This document shows positions 1-8,882 of a DNA stretch of 64,000 nucleotides, one piece after another. Below the pieces are notes generated by a model. The model was not told the origin of the DNA. It did not search any database and saw nothing but the letters and a program-made list of their open reading frames with translations. Source of the stretch: Catellatospora methionotrophica (GTDB lineage: Bacteria > Actinomycetota > Actinomycetes > Mycobacteriales > Micromonosporaceae); assembly GCF_011297335.1 (NCBI RefSeq), contig NZ_JAAOTJ010000001.1:1054001-1118000 (forward strand), in the 5' to 3' direction. The translations under genes were made by a program, and so were the position numbers. Position 1 is the first letter of the stretch, and each line of letters opens with the position of its first letter.

Positions 1-3000
1 CTCGAACACGAACACGTCGGTCTGCTGCTGCGGGTTGTAGACGTACTTGGGCGTGAAGGTGTAGATGCCCATCTGGCAGCCGGCGAGGTCGTACGTCGCC
101 ACGACGCCGTCCAGGCCGTAGCCCAGGGCGTAGGAGCCGACGGTGTACTTGGCGTTGGCCGAGCACCATCCGCCGGTGTTGTTGGAGTCCCAGATCGACA
201 CGCCGGGGCCGAAGGTGGTCAGGTTCTGGTTGGCGTGCAGGTACATGGCGGTGCGGCAGCCGCCGTGGTCGTAGGCCTCCATGATGTCGGCGCCGGGGTT
301 CTTGTCGAAGTCGCCGATCAGCAGGGTGATGTTGGACAGCACCGACTGGGCGTCGGCGGCGAGCCAGTTCGTGGCGTTGGCGAAGAGGACCTCGTCGTTG
401 TTGGGGTTGGTGTCGCCGTGGGCGTCGACCGAGGCGAGCATGGTTTTGAGCATCCAGCGGGTGCTGTCGATGGCCTGGCCGAAGACGAGGTCGTCCTTGC
501 CGTCGGCGTTGACGTCGCCGGCGACGGGTTTGATCGACGCCAGGGCGTAGGGCAGGGTTTTGACCTGGATGTCGGCGAGCATGTCGCCGGTCGGGATGTT
601 GCCGGTCGAGCGCAGCAGCGACACCGTGGTGCTGCTCGGGCCCACGTTCTTGAACGCGGCGAAGTCCTGCTTGCCGTCGCCGTTGAAGTCGCCGCGCACG
701 ACCTTGGTGTCGGCGTCGGTGTAGGAGTTGGTGGTCATCAGCGACACCGGCTCCAGCAGGCTGCCATCGGCCCTGCCCGAGTACTGGTAGAACATGGCTT
801 TGCCGTTGCCCAGGTCACGGAACCCGGACAGGTCCGCGGTCCCGTCGCCGTTGACGTCGTCCTTCCTGCGCGGCTGCGCCAGGAGTTGCCCGTTGCCGTC
901 GACCATGCCGGTGGCGTCGAAGAACACCTGCATACTGGCCAGCTTGGAACTGGCGATACTGCCGTTGGCCGCGAACGCCCGCACGTACAGCATCGAGTCA
1001 CCCGCCGGGACGTTGCCGCCGTCGACCTCCCACGGGGTCACCATCACCGTGGCCGACCCGTCAGGCCCGGCAGGCACACTCACACTGCTGTCACCGACCC
1101 GGTCGGGGTGGAAGCCGTAGCTGTAACGCAGCACCTCCCCGCCGTCACCGGCACCCGGCCGCAACGTCACCGGGGTGCTACGCCCGAAGTTCAGCACCGG
1201 CCACAACTCGCCGTCACCGTTCGCGTCGACCATCGGCACACCCTCGATCACCGGGGCGTTGTCCAGCGACGTCGCGTCATACTGGATCTCACACGGCGGG
1301 CTCCAGCCCGACACGTCGACGACCGACGCGTCCGGTGCCAGATCCACCGCACGGGCCCGATAGGTGTAAACGGTATTCACCGCCAGGGCCTGGCCGCCCG
1401 GCACGGTGACGTTCAGGTAGCTGTTACGCGCCCCGACCGTGGACTCCACCAGCGGCCGCGCACTGCCGCCCAGCGGCGTGATCTCGACCTGAAGCCTGAC
1501 GTTCTGGGCGTCCTCATCACCGACATAGGCCGAGAACGTCGGGGTCAGCGTGTTGAGGTAGAGCCGCATACCGGCACCGGTGCGGCAGGTCGGGTCGCCC
1601 TGGGCCTTGACGTCGGAGACCGTCGGCACCCGGTTGTAGCTCAGCTTGATGTGCGGGGTCATGCCGCCCTCGGCGGAGGAGAACTTCTTCCACGACCCGA
1701 TGTTCCAGTTGTCCGACATGATCACGATACTGGCCGAGTCGCCACGGGCGTTGAACGTGTCGTCGATCGCGGCCGCGACGTCGACGTCGATCCAGCCCGC
1801 CGCGCAGCTGCTGTTCCAGCCCTTGGAGTCGGTCGACGAGCCAGCCGCCTCCATGTGCGTGGGCTCGTTGTTCCACTGCACCCACCCGGCGACGTGAGTG
1901 GTACGCGCCGCCTTCCAGGTCGTCGCGGTGCAGTTGTGCGACCACGTCTGCCACAGGTTCAGCTGCGCCGAGTGGATTTTCGCCCCGCCGAACGCGGTCA
2001 ACCCGTCAAACCGCAGGTAACTGCGCGCGTAACACTGGCAGCCGTCGTTGGTGTAGCCGACCTTCAACTCCGTCTTCGACTGGTTGTCCGACAGGTCGAT
2101 CGTGTTCTGCACGAACTCGTCGAACCCGACCCCGTGATCGACCTCGATACCCGGATCCACGACCACCGGATACCTCGTCGCGGGATCGTTGAGCCACGCC
2201 AGATCCGGAGCCAGCCGCACATCCCGACCGACCGTCCGGCCACCGCTCTCGACCTCGGCCACATCCACCGCGACCTTCGCCTGGCGCTTACGCTCACCGC
2301 GCGCGTCCAGACCTTGCGCGTCCCACATCAGCGCGACCGGCATCCGCGCCACCACACCCTGCGCGCCGCGGAACTCACCCGAGCCGTCCGGCTTGGCCAC
2401 GAACGACGCCTTGCCCGCCTTCAGGGGCGCCCGCAGGCCCGCCACCCGGGCCGCCGCCGCGCGGTCCTTCACGATGAAGAACTGCTCGAAACCCGTCGGC
2501 CGCGCCTCGACCACCAGATCGATACCGGCCGCCACCTCGGGATAGGTCGCCTTCGCGCCCTCGAGCACCGGCTCCGGCAGAACGCCGCTCCACCCGAAAC
2601 CCAGACGCTCACCCCCGGCGCTCAGCGTCGCCAGGTCATGCTCACCGGCACCGGCCTTACCCGAGATCACCAGATCATGCGGGTGCACCTTCGGCGCCAC
2701 CGTGCCATCAGCACGACGCTCCAGCGTGAAGTCGTAATCCAGCCACCGGCCATCACGCTGCAGCCGCACCGGACCAGCCGAGATCTCAGCGGTCTCACTG
2801 CCGTCCGGCTGCGCCCACACCCGCGTGGTCGCCGACGTCAACACCGGGATCTCCATCGCCCGGCCCATCTCCCGAGCAGATCGCCGCGCGGCGGCAATGC
2901 CGGCTGCGGCGACGTCGGCGCGACTGGCCGGCTTGGCAGCCACCGGCGTCACAGCGGTGACGGGAGCGGCTTCGGCCGGCGCCGCGGCGATAATGCTCGC

Positions 3001-3078
3001 CGAGCCGGCGATAAGAAGTGCTGCGGCTGCGGCCGCCTGTCTCCAGGCAGCACGAACCGCAGATGCGGGACGCATCAT
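1..3078 (-). CDS. Secreted DNRLRE/VCBS (FG-GAP) repeat protein, C-terminus off the left edge
   Basis: The frame is open from an ATG at 3078 to base 1, giving at least 1026 residues; the 3' end is missing. A GGGGGAA purine run precedes two adjacent ATG codons (3078 and 3075), and an Arg-containing hydrophobic signal peptide rich in Ala follows. Residues of roughly 90-250 resemble the region before DNRLRE domains in large actinobacterial surface proteins. Around 260-430 is a DNRLRE-like beta-sandwich (motif YLRFDG). The second half holds FG-GAP/VCBS calcium-binding units, for example DVNGDGTADL and DFNGDGKQDF. This is probably an exported, cell-wall-associated or secreted structural or adhesive protein. 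No catalytic motif is visible in the part present, but a C-terminal enzymatic or toxin domain beyond the window cannot be excluded. Confidence 0.85.
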   Translation of the reverse strand, partial: MMRPASAVRAAWRQAAAAAALLIAGSASIIAAAPAEAAPVTAVTPVAAKPASRADVAAAGIAAARRSAREMGRAMEIPVLTSATTRVWAQPDGSETAEISAGPVRLQRDGRWLDYDFTLERRADGTVAPKVHPHDLVISGKAGAGEHDLATLSAGGERLGFGWSGVLPEPVLEGAKATYPEVAAGIDLVVEARPTGFEQFFIVKDRAAAARVAGLRAPLKAGKASFVAKPDGSGEFRGAQGVVARMPVALMWDAQGLDARGERKRQAKVAVDVAEVESGGRTVGRDVRLAPDLAWLNDPATRYPVVVDPGIEVDHGVGFDEFVQNTIDLSDNQSKTELKVGYTNDGCQCYARSYLRFDGLTAFGGAKIHSAQLNLWQTWSHNCTATTWKAARTTHVAGWVQWNNEPTHMEAAGSSTDSKGWNSSCAAGWIDVDVAAAIDDTFNARGDSASIVIMSDNWNIGSWKKFSSAEGGMTPHIKLSYNRVPTVSDVKAQGDPTCRTGAGMRLYLNTLTPTFSAYVGDEDAQNVRLQVEITPLGGSARPLVESTVGARNSYLNVTVPGGQALAVNTVYTYRARAVDLAPDASVVDVSGWSPPCEIQYDATSLDNAPVIEGVPMVDANGDGELWPVLNFGRSTPVTLRPGAGDGGEVLRYSYGFHPDRVGDSSVSVPAGPDGSATVMVTPWEVDGGNVPAGDSMLYVRAFAANGSIASSKLASMQVFFDATGMVDGNGQLLAQPRRKDDVNGDGTADLSGFRDLGNGKAMFYQYSGRADGSLLEPVSLMTTNSYTDADTKVVRGDFNGDGKQDFAAFKNVGPSSTTVSLLRSTGNIPTGDMLADIQVKTLPYALASIKPVAGDVNADGKDDLVFGQAIDSTRWMLKTMLASVDAHGDTNPNNDEVLFANATNWLAADAQSVLSNITLLIGDFDKNPGADIMEAYDHGGCRTAMYLHANQNLTTFGPGVSIWDSNNTGGWCSANAKYTVGSYALGYGLDGVVATYDLAGCQMGIYTFTPKYVYNPQQQTDVFVFE

Positions 3079-3484
3079 GATGGTGTTCCCCCGTTGATAA
3101 TGGATGTTGGCAGTGAAGGTATGGAGATCCGTCAACACCGTCAAGAGGCCGGTCCCAACTGCTGGCCGATCGGCCCGACACTGGCTGACCGGACAGCCGA
3201 CACTGGCGGTTCAGCCGCCGGATCGGCACCCCGCGGATGATCCTTTGAGGTGCCGTCACGTAATGCGCCACATCAGACCGATCCGCGCCGGTTCGGCCAC
3301 GCCCAACCGACAACCGATCCCGGCGACGAACCAGCTGTCATCACCGCTGCTGTGGTCACATGGCAAACATGCGCCGGCTGTCCGATCCCTCCGCCACCGC
3401 GGAACGTGACGCGCTGCTCGCGGCGGCCCCTGACATCGCCGGCCGCGCCTGCGGGTGACCCGGACGAGCTGCGACGACGGCCGC
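3079..3484. other. Intergenic stretch with an 11-bp direct repeat
   Basis: About 400 bases without a convincing gene; the ORFs here lack ribosome binding sites and plausible composition. It contains two exact copies of CCGACACTGGC at 3175-3185 and 3197-3207. Their starts are 22 bp apart, about two helical turns, roughly 100-130 bp upstream of the start of the left-edge surface protein. Tandem direct repeats with this phasing are typical of activator sites, but no regulator can be assigned. Confidence 0.4.
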
Positions 3485-3682
3485 CTACCCGGCCGGGCGC
3501 AGTAGCGCGAGGATGCCGGTGTGGTGGGCGCTGGAGCGGGCGCAGGCCAGTGCCACACTGCACGGCAGGTGGCGGCCGCACGAGCAGCATCCATACAACG
3601 AGGGCCGGTGTCCGGCGAGCACGGCATGGGCGGCGGCCACCTGCTTGCGGGCGGTCTCGACGGCACCGGAATACTCGGCCAC
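3485..3682 (-). CDS. Small Cys-rich hypothetical protein (65 aa)
   Basis: The GTG start at 3682 has a strong ribosome binding site, GAGAGGAG, seven bases upstream, which is the main reason for calling this small ORF real. The N-terminal half is helical, with alternating Ala, Val and Lys. The centre carries a cluster of cysteines (GCCSCGRHLPC) that could bind a metal such as zinc. There is no signal peptide or membrane segment. I recognise no family. It stands alone between the surface protein and the CHAP proteins on the same strand. Confidence 0.55.
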   Translation of the reverse strand: MAEYSGAVETARKQVAAAHAVLAGHRPSLYGCCSCGRHLPCSVALACARSSAHHTGILALLRPAG

Positions 3683-3794
3683 GGCTGGCTCCTCTCGATC
3701 TAAGGGACCACCGCAATCTATGCAACAGCGCGTACGCGGCGTCGCACTCCGTGTGAGTCACAGCGCCCGGACATCGACATCAGCGCATCCGGGT

Positions 3795-3822
3795 GGGCCG
3801 GGCACCCAGCGGTGCCCGGCCC
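3795..3822 (-). terminator. Hairpin terminator after the first CHAP-domain gene
   Basis: A perfect 12-bp inverted repeat (GGGCCGGGCACC / GGTGCCCGGCCC) with a 4-nt loop lies about 30 bp beyond the stop codon of the CHAP gene at 3851. There is no U-tract, as is common for actinobacterial terminators. Confidence 0.75.
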
Positions 3823-3850
3823 AGTCCCCGGTCCTCGCGGTTACCCGGAC

Positions 3851-5344
3851 TCAGCTCGTCGCCCAGACGCCCCCGCTCAGCGCGACCGGATCGCCGTTGA
3901 TCGGGACGCCGGTGGCGGCGCTGGCGTTGAACGCCGTCCAACTGCCGTTCGCGACGAAGAACTGCCGCAGGTGGCCGTTGGTGTCCCGCGCCCAGACCGC
4001 ACCGCTGTCCGGGCTCGGGCTGCCCGTGATGTTCACCCCGGTCGCCGCGCTGACGTCGAATGCCGTCCAGCTGCCGTTCGCGACGAAGAACTGCCGCAGG
4101 TGGCCGTTGGTGTCACGGGCGAACAGCCCGCCGGGCCCGGGGGCCGGGTCGCCGGTGATGTTCACCCCGGTCGCCGCGCTCAGGTCGAACGCCGTCCAGC
4201 TCCCGTTCGCGACATAGAACTGCCGCAGATGACTGCCCGCGTCACGCACCCACACCACACCGTCCGCAGGAACCGGATCACCTGCCACCTGGACCCCCGT
4301 CGCAGCACTGGCGTTGAACGCCGTCCAGCCGCCGGCGACGTAGAACTGGCGCAGCTGGCCGTTGACGTCACGCGCCCACAGCCCGCCCGCTCCCGGAGCC
4401 GCGTCACCGGCGACGTTCACCCCGGTCGCCGCGCTCAGGTCGAACGCCGTCCAGCTCCCGTTCGCGACATAGAACTGCCGCAGATGACTGCCCGCGTCGC
4501 GCACCCACACCACACCGTCCGCAGGAACCGGGTCTCCCGCCACCTGCACCCCCGTCGCAGCACTGGCGTTGAACGCCGTCCAGCCGCCGCCGGCGACATA
4601 GAACTGGCGCAGCTGGCCGTTGGTGTCGCGCGCCCACAGGCCACCGGCCCCGGAGGCGGGGCTGCCGGCGACTGATACGCCGGTGGCGGCGCTGAGGTCG
4701 AAGGCGGTCCAGCTGCCGTTGGCCACGTAGAACTGCCGCAGGTGCCCGCCGGCCCCGACGTCGCGCAGGTGGATGAAGTTGTCCGGCCAGGTCGGCGAGG
4801 TCCGGGCGATGCGCAGCCGCCGGGTGACGTTGCTGCCGTAGCTGTCGTCGGTGATCTCGATGTAGTCGGCGTGCACGACCTCGACGTAGGCGACATGCCC
4901 GAGCCCGCTGTTCCACTGGGCGATGGCGCCGGTGACAGGGGTCTGGTCGACGAGCGCCCCGCCGGACGCGGCGCGGGTGTCCCACGCGTTGGCGTTGTCG
5001 TTCCAGCCTGGATCGGCCAGGCCGTTGGCAGCGAGGCGGTAGGCCGCGTAGAGAGTGCAGTTGTGGCGGCCGTAGGAGTTGACACTCGCCGCTGCGGCGT
5101 ACCGGGCGCCGGGCCAGCCCGTGTTCTGGCCGCTGTAGCCGCCGCCCGTGCACGCGTAGCCCGGATGCGGTGCGCAGACCACGGTCACGCCGCTCGAACC
5201 GGTGCCCGGAATGGGGTGGGTGGTGTTCGACACCGCGGCATGCGATGCGACCGCCGGCAGAAGCGCCACGGTGCTCGCGGTGGCGAAGGTCAGCACCGCG
5301 AGCCGCAGCATGCGGGTGGCCCGGTGTGTTCTGGAGTAGAGCAC
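3851..5344 (-). CDS. Secreted CHAP-domain protein with seven-fold lectin-like repeats
   Basis: The 497-aa product is probably exported: the GTG start at 5344 follows an AAGGAGA site, and residues 1-37 form a signal peptide with a charged start, hydrophobic core and AxA-like end. Residues of about 45-190 form a CHAP (NlpC/P60-like amidase/peptidase) domain, with the catalytic Cys in HNCTLY and His in GHVAYVE. The rest is seven units, each containing LRQFYVA or LRQFFVA followed by SWTAF and ATGV. They look like the blades of a PLL/tectonin-type beta-propeller, which may bind sugars. The likely role is cleavage or remodelling of peptidoglycan cross-links outside the cell. It is the close paralogue of the next CHAP gene upstream; the two differ in their C-terminal repeats. 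Confidence 0.85.
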   Translation of the reverse strand: MLYSRTHRATRMLRLAVLTFATASTVALLPAVASHAAVSNTTHPIPGTGSSGVTVVCAPHPGYACTGGGYSGQNTGWPGARYAAAASVNSYGRHNCTLYAAYRLAANGLADPGWNDNANAWDTRAASGGALVDQTPVTGAIAQWNSGLGHVAYVEVVHADYIEITDDSYGSNVTRRLRIARTSPTWPDNFIHLRDVGAGGHLRQFYVANGSWTAFDLSAATGVSVAGSPASGAGGLWARDTNGQLRQFYVAGGGWTAFNASAATGVQVAGDPVPADGVVWVRDAGSHLRQFYVANGSWTAFDLSAATGVNVAGDAAPGAGGLWARDVNGQLRQFYVAGGWTAFNASAATGVQVAGDPVPADGVVWVRDAGSHLRQFYVANGSWTAFDLSAATGVNITGDPAPGPGGLFARDTNGHLRQFFVANGSWTAFDVSAATGVNITGSPSPDSGAVWARDTNGHLRQFFVANGSWTAFNASAATGVPINGDPVALSGGVWATS

Positions 5345-5384
5345 GGGATCTCCTTGTGTTCGGGTGGGCGGGGATGGGATGGGG

Positions 5385-7010
5385 TCAGCGGCCGACCGGG
5401 GTGAGGCGGTTGCCTTCCCACGCGGTGGCGATGTGCCATGGGCGGGCGAGGGTCACGCCGCCGGTGGTGCCGTACCAGACGTTCATGTCGAGCATCCCGC
5501 CGTCGTGGCGGTAGAACGTCGCCAGATCCGGGCGGCCGTCACCGTTCAGATCGCCCACGCCCGCGGGCATGATCCGGGCCGCGTCCCAGCCCGACGCGGT
5601 CCAGGCTCCGGTGGGGCCACTCACTCCCCCGGTCTGGCCGTGCCAGATCCACAGGTTGGCCTCGTTGCCGTCGTAGCGGTAGAACGCGGCCACGTCGGCG
5701 CGGCCGTCGCCGTTGAAGTCACCGACCCCGGCGGGCGTGAGCCGCTGACCCTCCCAGGCTGTCGGGATGTGCCACGGCCGGGCGAGGGTGACCCCGCCGG
5801 TGGTGCCGTACCAGACGTTCATGTCGAGCATCCCGCCGTCGTGGCGGTAGAACGTCGCCAGATCCGGGCGGCCGTCACCGTTCAGATCACCCACGCCCGC
5901 GGGCATGATCCGCGTCGCGTCCCAGCCCGACGCGGTCCAGGCGATCACCGGCGCGCTCATCGCGCGGCCCGGCTGGCCGTACCAGATCCACAGGTTGACC
6001 TGGTTGCCGTCGTAGCGGTAGAACGCGGCCACATCGGCGCGGCCGTCGCCGTTGAAGTCACCGACTCCGGCGGGCGTGAGCCGCTGACCCTCCCAGGCAG
6101 CGTCGACGTGCCACGGCCGGCCTAGGGTGAAACCGCCGGCGGTGCCGTACCAGACGTTCATGTCGAGCATCCCGCCGTCGTGGCGGTAGAACGTGGCCAG
6201 GTCCGCCGAACCGTCACCGTCGAGGTCACCCTTGCCTGCCGGCATGATCCGGGTCGCGTCCCAGCCCGACGCCGTCCACGACCCGACGGGATCGCTGACG
6301 CCGCCCGGCTGCCCGTGCCATGTCCACAGGTTCACCTGGTCGCCGTCGTAGCGGTAGAAGGCGCTGACGTCGGTCGCGGTCACCGGGTCGACGACAACCA
6401 CGTCACGAAGGTGGATGAAGTTGTCCGGCCAGGTCGGCGAGGTCCGGGCGATGCGCAGCCGCCGGGTGACGTTGCTGCCGTAGCTGTCGTCGGTGATCTC
6501 GATGTAGTCGGGGTGAACGACCTCGACGTAGGCGACATGCCCGTACCCGCTGTTCCACTGGGCGATGGCGCCCACGGCGGGGTTCTGGTCGACGAGAGTT
6601 CCGGGGGCGCGGGTGTCCCACGCGTTGGCGTTGTCGTTCCAGCCCGGATCGGCCAGCCCGTTGGCGGCGAGCCGGTAGGCGGCATACAGGGTGCAGTTGT
6701 GGTAGCCGTGGCTGTTGGCACTCGCGATGCCCGCACCGTAGCGGGCGCCGGGCCAGCCCGCGCTCTGTCCGCCGTACCCGCCGGACGTACAGGAATAGGC
6801 CTGGTCAGGACCACACAGGACGGTCACTCCGGCGGAGCCGCCGCCTGGGATCGGGTGCGTCGACGATGACGCGCCCGCGTGGGCCGGCGCGGCGGGCAGG
6901 GCCACCGCGGCCAGCAGCAGCGCCAACACGGTGGCGCGCAGCGTGGCCGCGGCGCGGACGGGGAAAGGCGATGGGGCCTGCGGGGCGGCTGGAACTCGGT
7001 CGAACTTCAT
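5385..7010 (-). CDS. Secreted CHAP-domain protein with FG-GAP/VCBS repeats
   Basis: I start it at the ATG at 7010, preceded by AGAAGG, rather than at the longer frame, because a signal peptide then begins properly; the product is 541 aa. The CHAP domain (about residues 50-200) is nearly identical to that of the downstream gene, including HNCTLY and GHVAYVE. After residue ~215 come repeats alternating FYRYDG and FYRHDG segments with five calcium-binding GDxNGDGxxD-like loops, typical of FG-GAP/VCBS propellers. It is predicted to be an extracellular peptidoglycan amidase or peptidase with a propeller binding module. It lies only 40 bp upstream of the first CHAP gene and is probably a duplicate with an exchanged C-terminus. 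Confidence 0.85.
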   Translation of the reverse strand: MKFDRVPAAPQAPSPFPVRAAATLRATVLALLLAAVALPAAPAHAGASSSTHPIPGGGSAGVTVLCGPDQAYSCTSGGYGGQSAGWPGARYGAGIASANSHGYHNCTLYAAYRLAANGLADPGWNDNANAWDTRAPGTLVDQNPAVGAIAQWNSGYGHVAYVEVVHPDYIEITDDSYGSNVTRRLRIARTSPTWPDNFIHLRDVVVVDPVTATDVSAFYRYDGDQVNLWTWHGQPGGVSDPVGSWTASGWDATRIMPAGKGDLDGDGSADLATFYRHDGGMLDMNVWYGTAGGFTLGRPWHVDAAWEGQRLTPAGVGDFNGDGRADVAAFYRYDGNQVNLWIWYGQPGRAMSAPVIAWTASGWDATRIMPAGVGDLNGDGRPDLATFYRHDGGMLDMNVWYGTTGGVTLARPWHIPTAWEGQRLTPAGVGDFNGDGRADVAAFYRYDGNEANLWIWHGQTGGVSGPTGAWTASGWDAARIMPAGVGDLNGDGRPDLATFYRHDGGMLDMNVWYGTTGGVTLARPWHIATAWEGNRLTPVGR

Positions 7011-7089
7011 GGTCACTGCCTTCTGACGTCGGGGTGGAGCGCGACGTCTGAAGTACAGCGGCCGAGCCGTGCCGCGGCACGACCCTCGA

Positions 7090-7797
7090 TCAGGGGTCAA
7101 CGCTCGGGTCGGCCGCACGGGACCGGTACTCGCCGACTTCGCTCGCCGTGATCAGCCCGTCCTCGATCGCGCGCGCGAGCAGCGCCGCCTTCGTGGGGCT
7201 CGGCCGTCCCGCCTTGGCATATTTGATCCGCACCCGGTCGATGTACTGCGTGGCGGTGTGTACGGAGATGCCCATGCGCAGCGCCACCGAGGCTTTCGAC
7301 ATGCCCTGGAACCACAGCAGGAGGGCGTCGAGTTCGCGTTCGGACAGTTGTGGACGGCTGCCGCGGGTGTCGGCCCACATCGCCCCGGCGACCGACGGTG
7401 TGACGTAGGGACGGTCCGCGGCGGCTGCGGCCATCGTCTCGACGAAGTGCGCGGCTCCCTCGTGTTTGGCGAGGTAGGCGTATGCCCCGCGGTCGAGCAC
7501 GGCCAGGATGGTGTGCTCGTCGGTGTCGTGGGTGAACACGACGATCCGGCGGCCGGCGGCGCTCAGGTCCGCGACGCGGTCGAGCATCAGGACACCGCCC
7601 AGATTCAGGTCGAGGACCAGCACGTCGGCGTCGCCGCCGGGTCCGGCGAGAACGGCGTCGGGGTCTGATCCGCAGGCGACGACTCGCACCCGCTGCAGCG
7701 GGTCGCGGCTGATCCACGACTGGATGCCTTCCAGCACCACCGGGTGGTCGTCGATCAGTGCGACGTCGACGCGGCGTGCCAGGTGCTCCGCAGGCAT
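7090..7797 (-). CDS. LuxR-family (NarL-type) response regulator
   Basis: The 235-aa protein has an N-terminal receiver domain (about residues 10-125) with the acidic pair in IDDH, the probable phospho-acceptor Asp in LVLDLNL, the Thr in VFTHD and the Lys in YLAKH. A LuxR-type helix-turn-helix follows at about 150-215, starting LSERELDALL. It is the last gene of a three-gene operon. Its start lies 43 bp inside the end of the preceding sensor gene, so the two are translationally coupled. A later GTG nearby is possible as the true start, but this ATG keeps the whole receiver. Target genes are unknown. Confidence 0.85.
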   Translation of the reverse strand: MPAEHLARRVDVALIDDHPVVLEGIQSWISRDPLQRVRVVACGSDPDAVLAGPGGDADVLVLDLNLGGVLMLDRVADLSAAGRRIVVFTHDTDEHTILAVLDRGAYAYLAKHEGAAHFVETMAAAAADRPYVTPSVAGAMWADTRGSRPQLSERELDALLLWFQGMSKASVALRMGISVHTATQYIDRVRIKYAKAGRPSPTKAALLARAIEDGLITASEVGEYRSRAADPSVDP

Positions 7798-8882
7798 GTC
7801 AGGTCCCCTTCCCGATGGCAGTCGACGGTCACCGCCTGACCGGCCCGGGTGAGGACGCCGGGGTCGGCGTCTGCGTCGGCGACGACCCCGACGCTCACCC
7901 TGCCGTGCCCGGCGGCCACCGAGATCCGGGCGGCCGTGCGGGCCGCGGCGATCACATGCAGCGGCCCGTCGACCAGTGCTCGGCGTATCTGGGCTGGCAG
8001 CGGCGGGACGGTGCCGACTGCGTCCAGGTCGATCGACACTCCGCGCCGTTCGGCGATGTCTGCTGAGGCGCGCAGCTCGTGCAGCAGCGGCTGCGGCACG
8101 TCGTCGTGTTCGGCCAGCAGCCGGCGCAGCCGGGCAGCCTCGATCGCGGCTCGTCGCCGGACCGCAGGGTCGGCCGGGTCGGCGCTACCCGCAGCCACGG
8201 CGGCGAGCAGTTCGCTCGCGGTGCGCGCGCTGGTCTGGTAGCGGCTCTGGCGGGAGTGGTGCACAAGCTGCCCGGCGGCCTCGTGCGCGGCGATCCGATG
8301 GCGCTCGGCCGCGGCGGCCGCGGCGCGGGTCGCCTCGAACTCCAGCCGACGTGCTCCGAAGGCGAGCACCACCTGCAGCGCGGCGGTGCCGTACAGGATC
8401 ATGCCCCACCGGGCGACGTCGAGCTGCTGTACGCCGGCGGTGGCCGCCACAGTGAGGATCATCAGTACGCCGTTGACGGCCAGCAGGGCCAGCAGGTGGC
8501 CCAGCGGACGGCGCCACAGCAGGAGCTGGGCGAACCAGCCGACGGTGCCCCAGGACCAGTTGCCGAAACTGAAGGCGAGGTCGGGCGGGCTCATGGCGGT
8601 GACGGCGGGTGTGCCGACCAGGAGCAGACCCAGTCCGGCCGCGGTCGACCAGGCGGGCACGTCGCGGCCCGCCATCCGCAGCGCCGCGACCACTCCGACG
8701 AGGGCGTACGCAGCCCAGACCACCGTGCCGACGACGTTGCCGCCGGGGCGGTAGGCGTGCCAGTTGGTCAGCAGGGCGGTGAGGTCGTTGCCGACGTGCC
8801 AGCCACCGGCGACGAGGCAGGCGGCGACGGCGGTGCCGCGGGCGTACCGCGTCGCGACGACGGCGGCGGCGGGGTCACTCAT
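7755..8882 (-). CDS. Membrane sensor-kinase-like protein lacking clear ATPase motifs
   Basis: I start it at the ATG at 8882, which overlaps the stop of the upstream kinase by 8 bp; the product is 375 aa. The N-terminal half has several hydrophobic segments (about residues 15-165), then an Ala/Arg-rich helical linker and a cytoplasmic region. The arrangement matches NarL-type sensor kinases, but I cannot find the N box or the DxGxG/GxG nucleotide-binding motifs in the C-terminal part, which reads RRALVDGPLHVIAAA where a kinase would carry its N box. It may be a degenerate kinase that modulates the intact kinase encoded just upstream, or a sensor partner in a heterodimer. Confidence 0.65.
   Translation of the reverse strand: MSDPAAAVVATRYARGTAVAACLVAGGWHVGNDLTALLTNWHAYRPGGNVVGTVVWAAYALVGVVAALRMAGRDVPAWSTAAGLGLLLVGTPAVTAMSPPDLAFSFGNWSWGTVGWFAQLLLWRRPLGHLLALLAVNGVLMILTVAATAGVQQLDVARWGMILYGTAALQVVLAFGARRLEFEATRAAAAAAERHRIAAHEAAGQLVHHSRQSRYQTSARTASELLAAVAAGSADPADPAVRRRAAIEAARLRRLLAEHDDVPQPLLHELRASADIAERRGVSIDLDAVGTVPPLPAQIRRALVDGPLHVIAAARTAARISVAAGHGRVSVGVVADADADPGVLTRAGQAVTVDCHREGDLTCLRSTWHAASTSH

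Noticed and set aside
235-3240. Long plus-strand ORF (1001 codons) opposite the left-edge gene
   Set aside because: It is a shadow of the minus-strand DNRLRE/VCBS gene: low-complexity Val/Gly/Arg/His composition, no ribosome binding site and no domain.
3851-5344. Repeated DNA in the CHAP gene as a CRISPR or satellite array
   Set aside because: The repeats are in-frame protein repeats (LRQFYVA units) of about 135 bp with codon-level variation, not short repeats with unique spacers.
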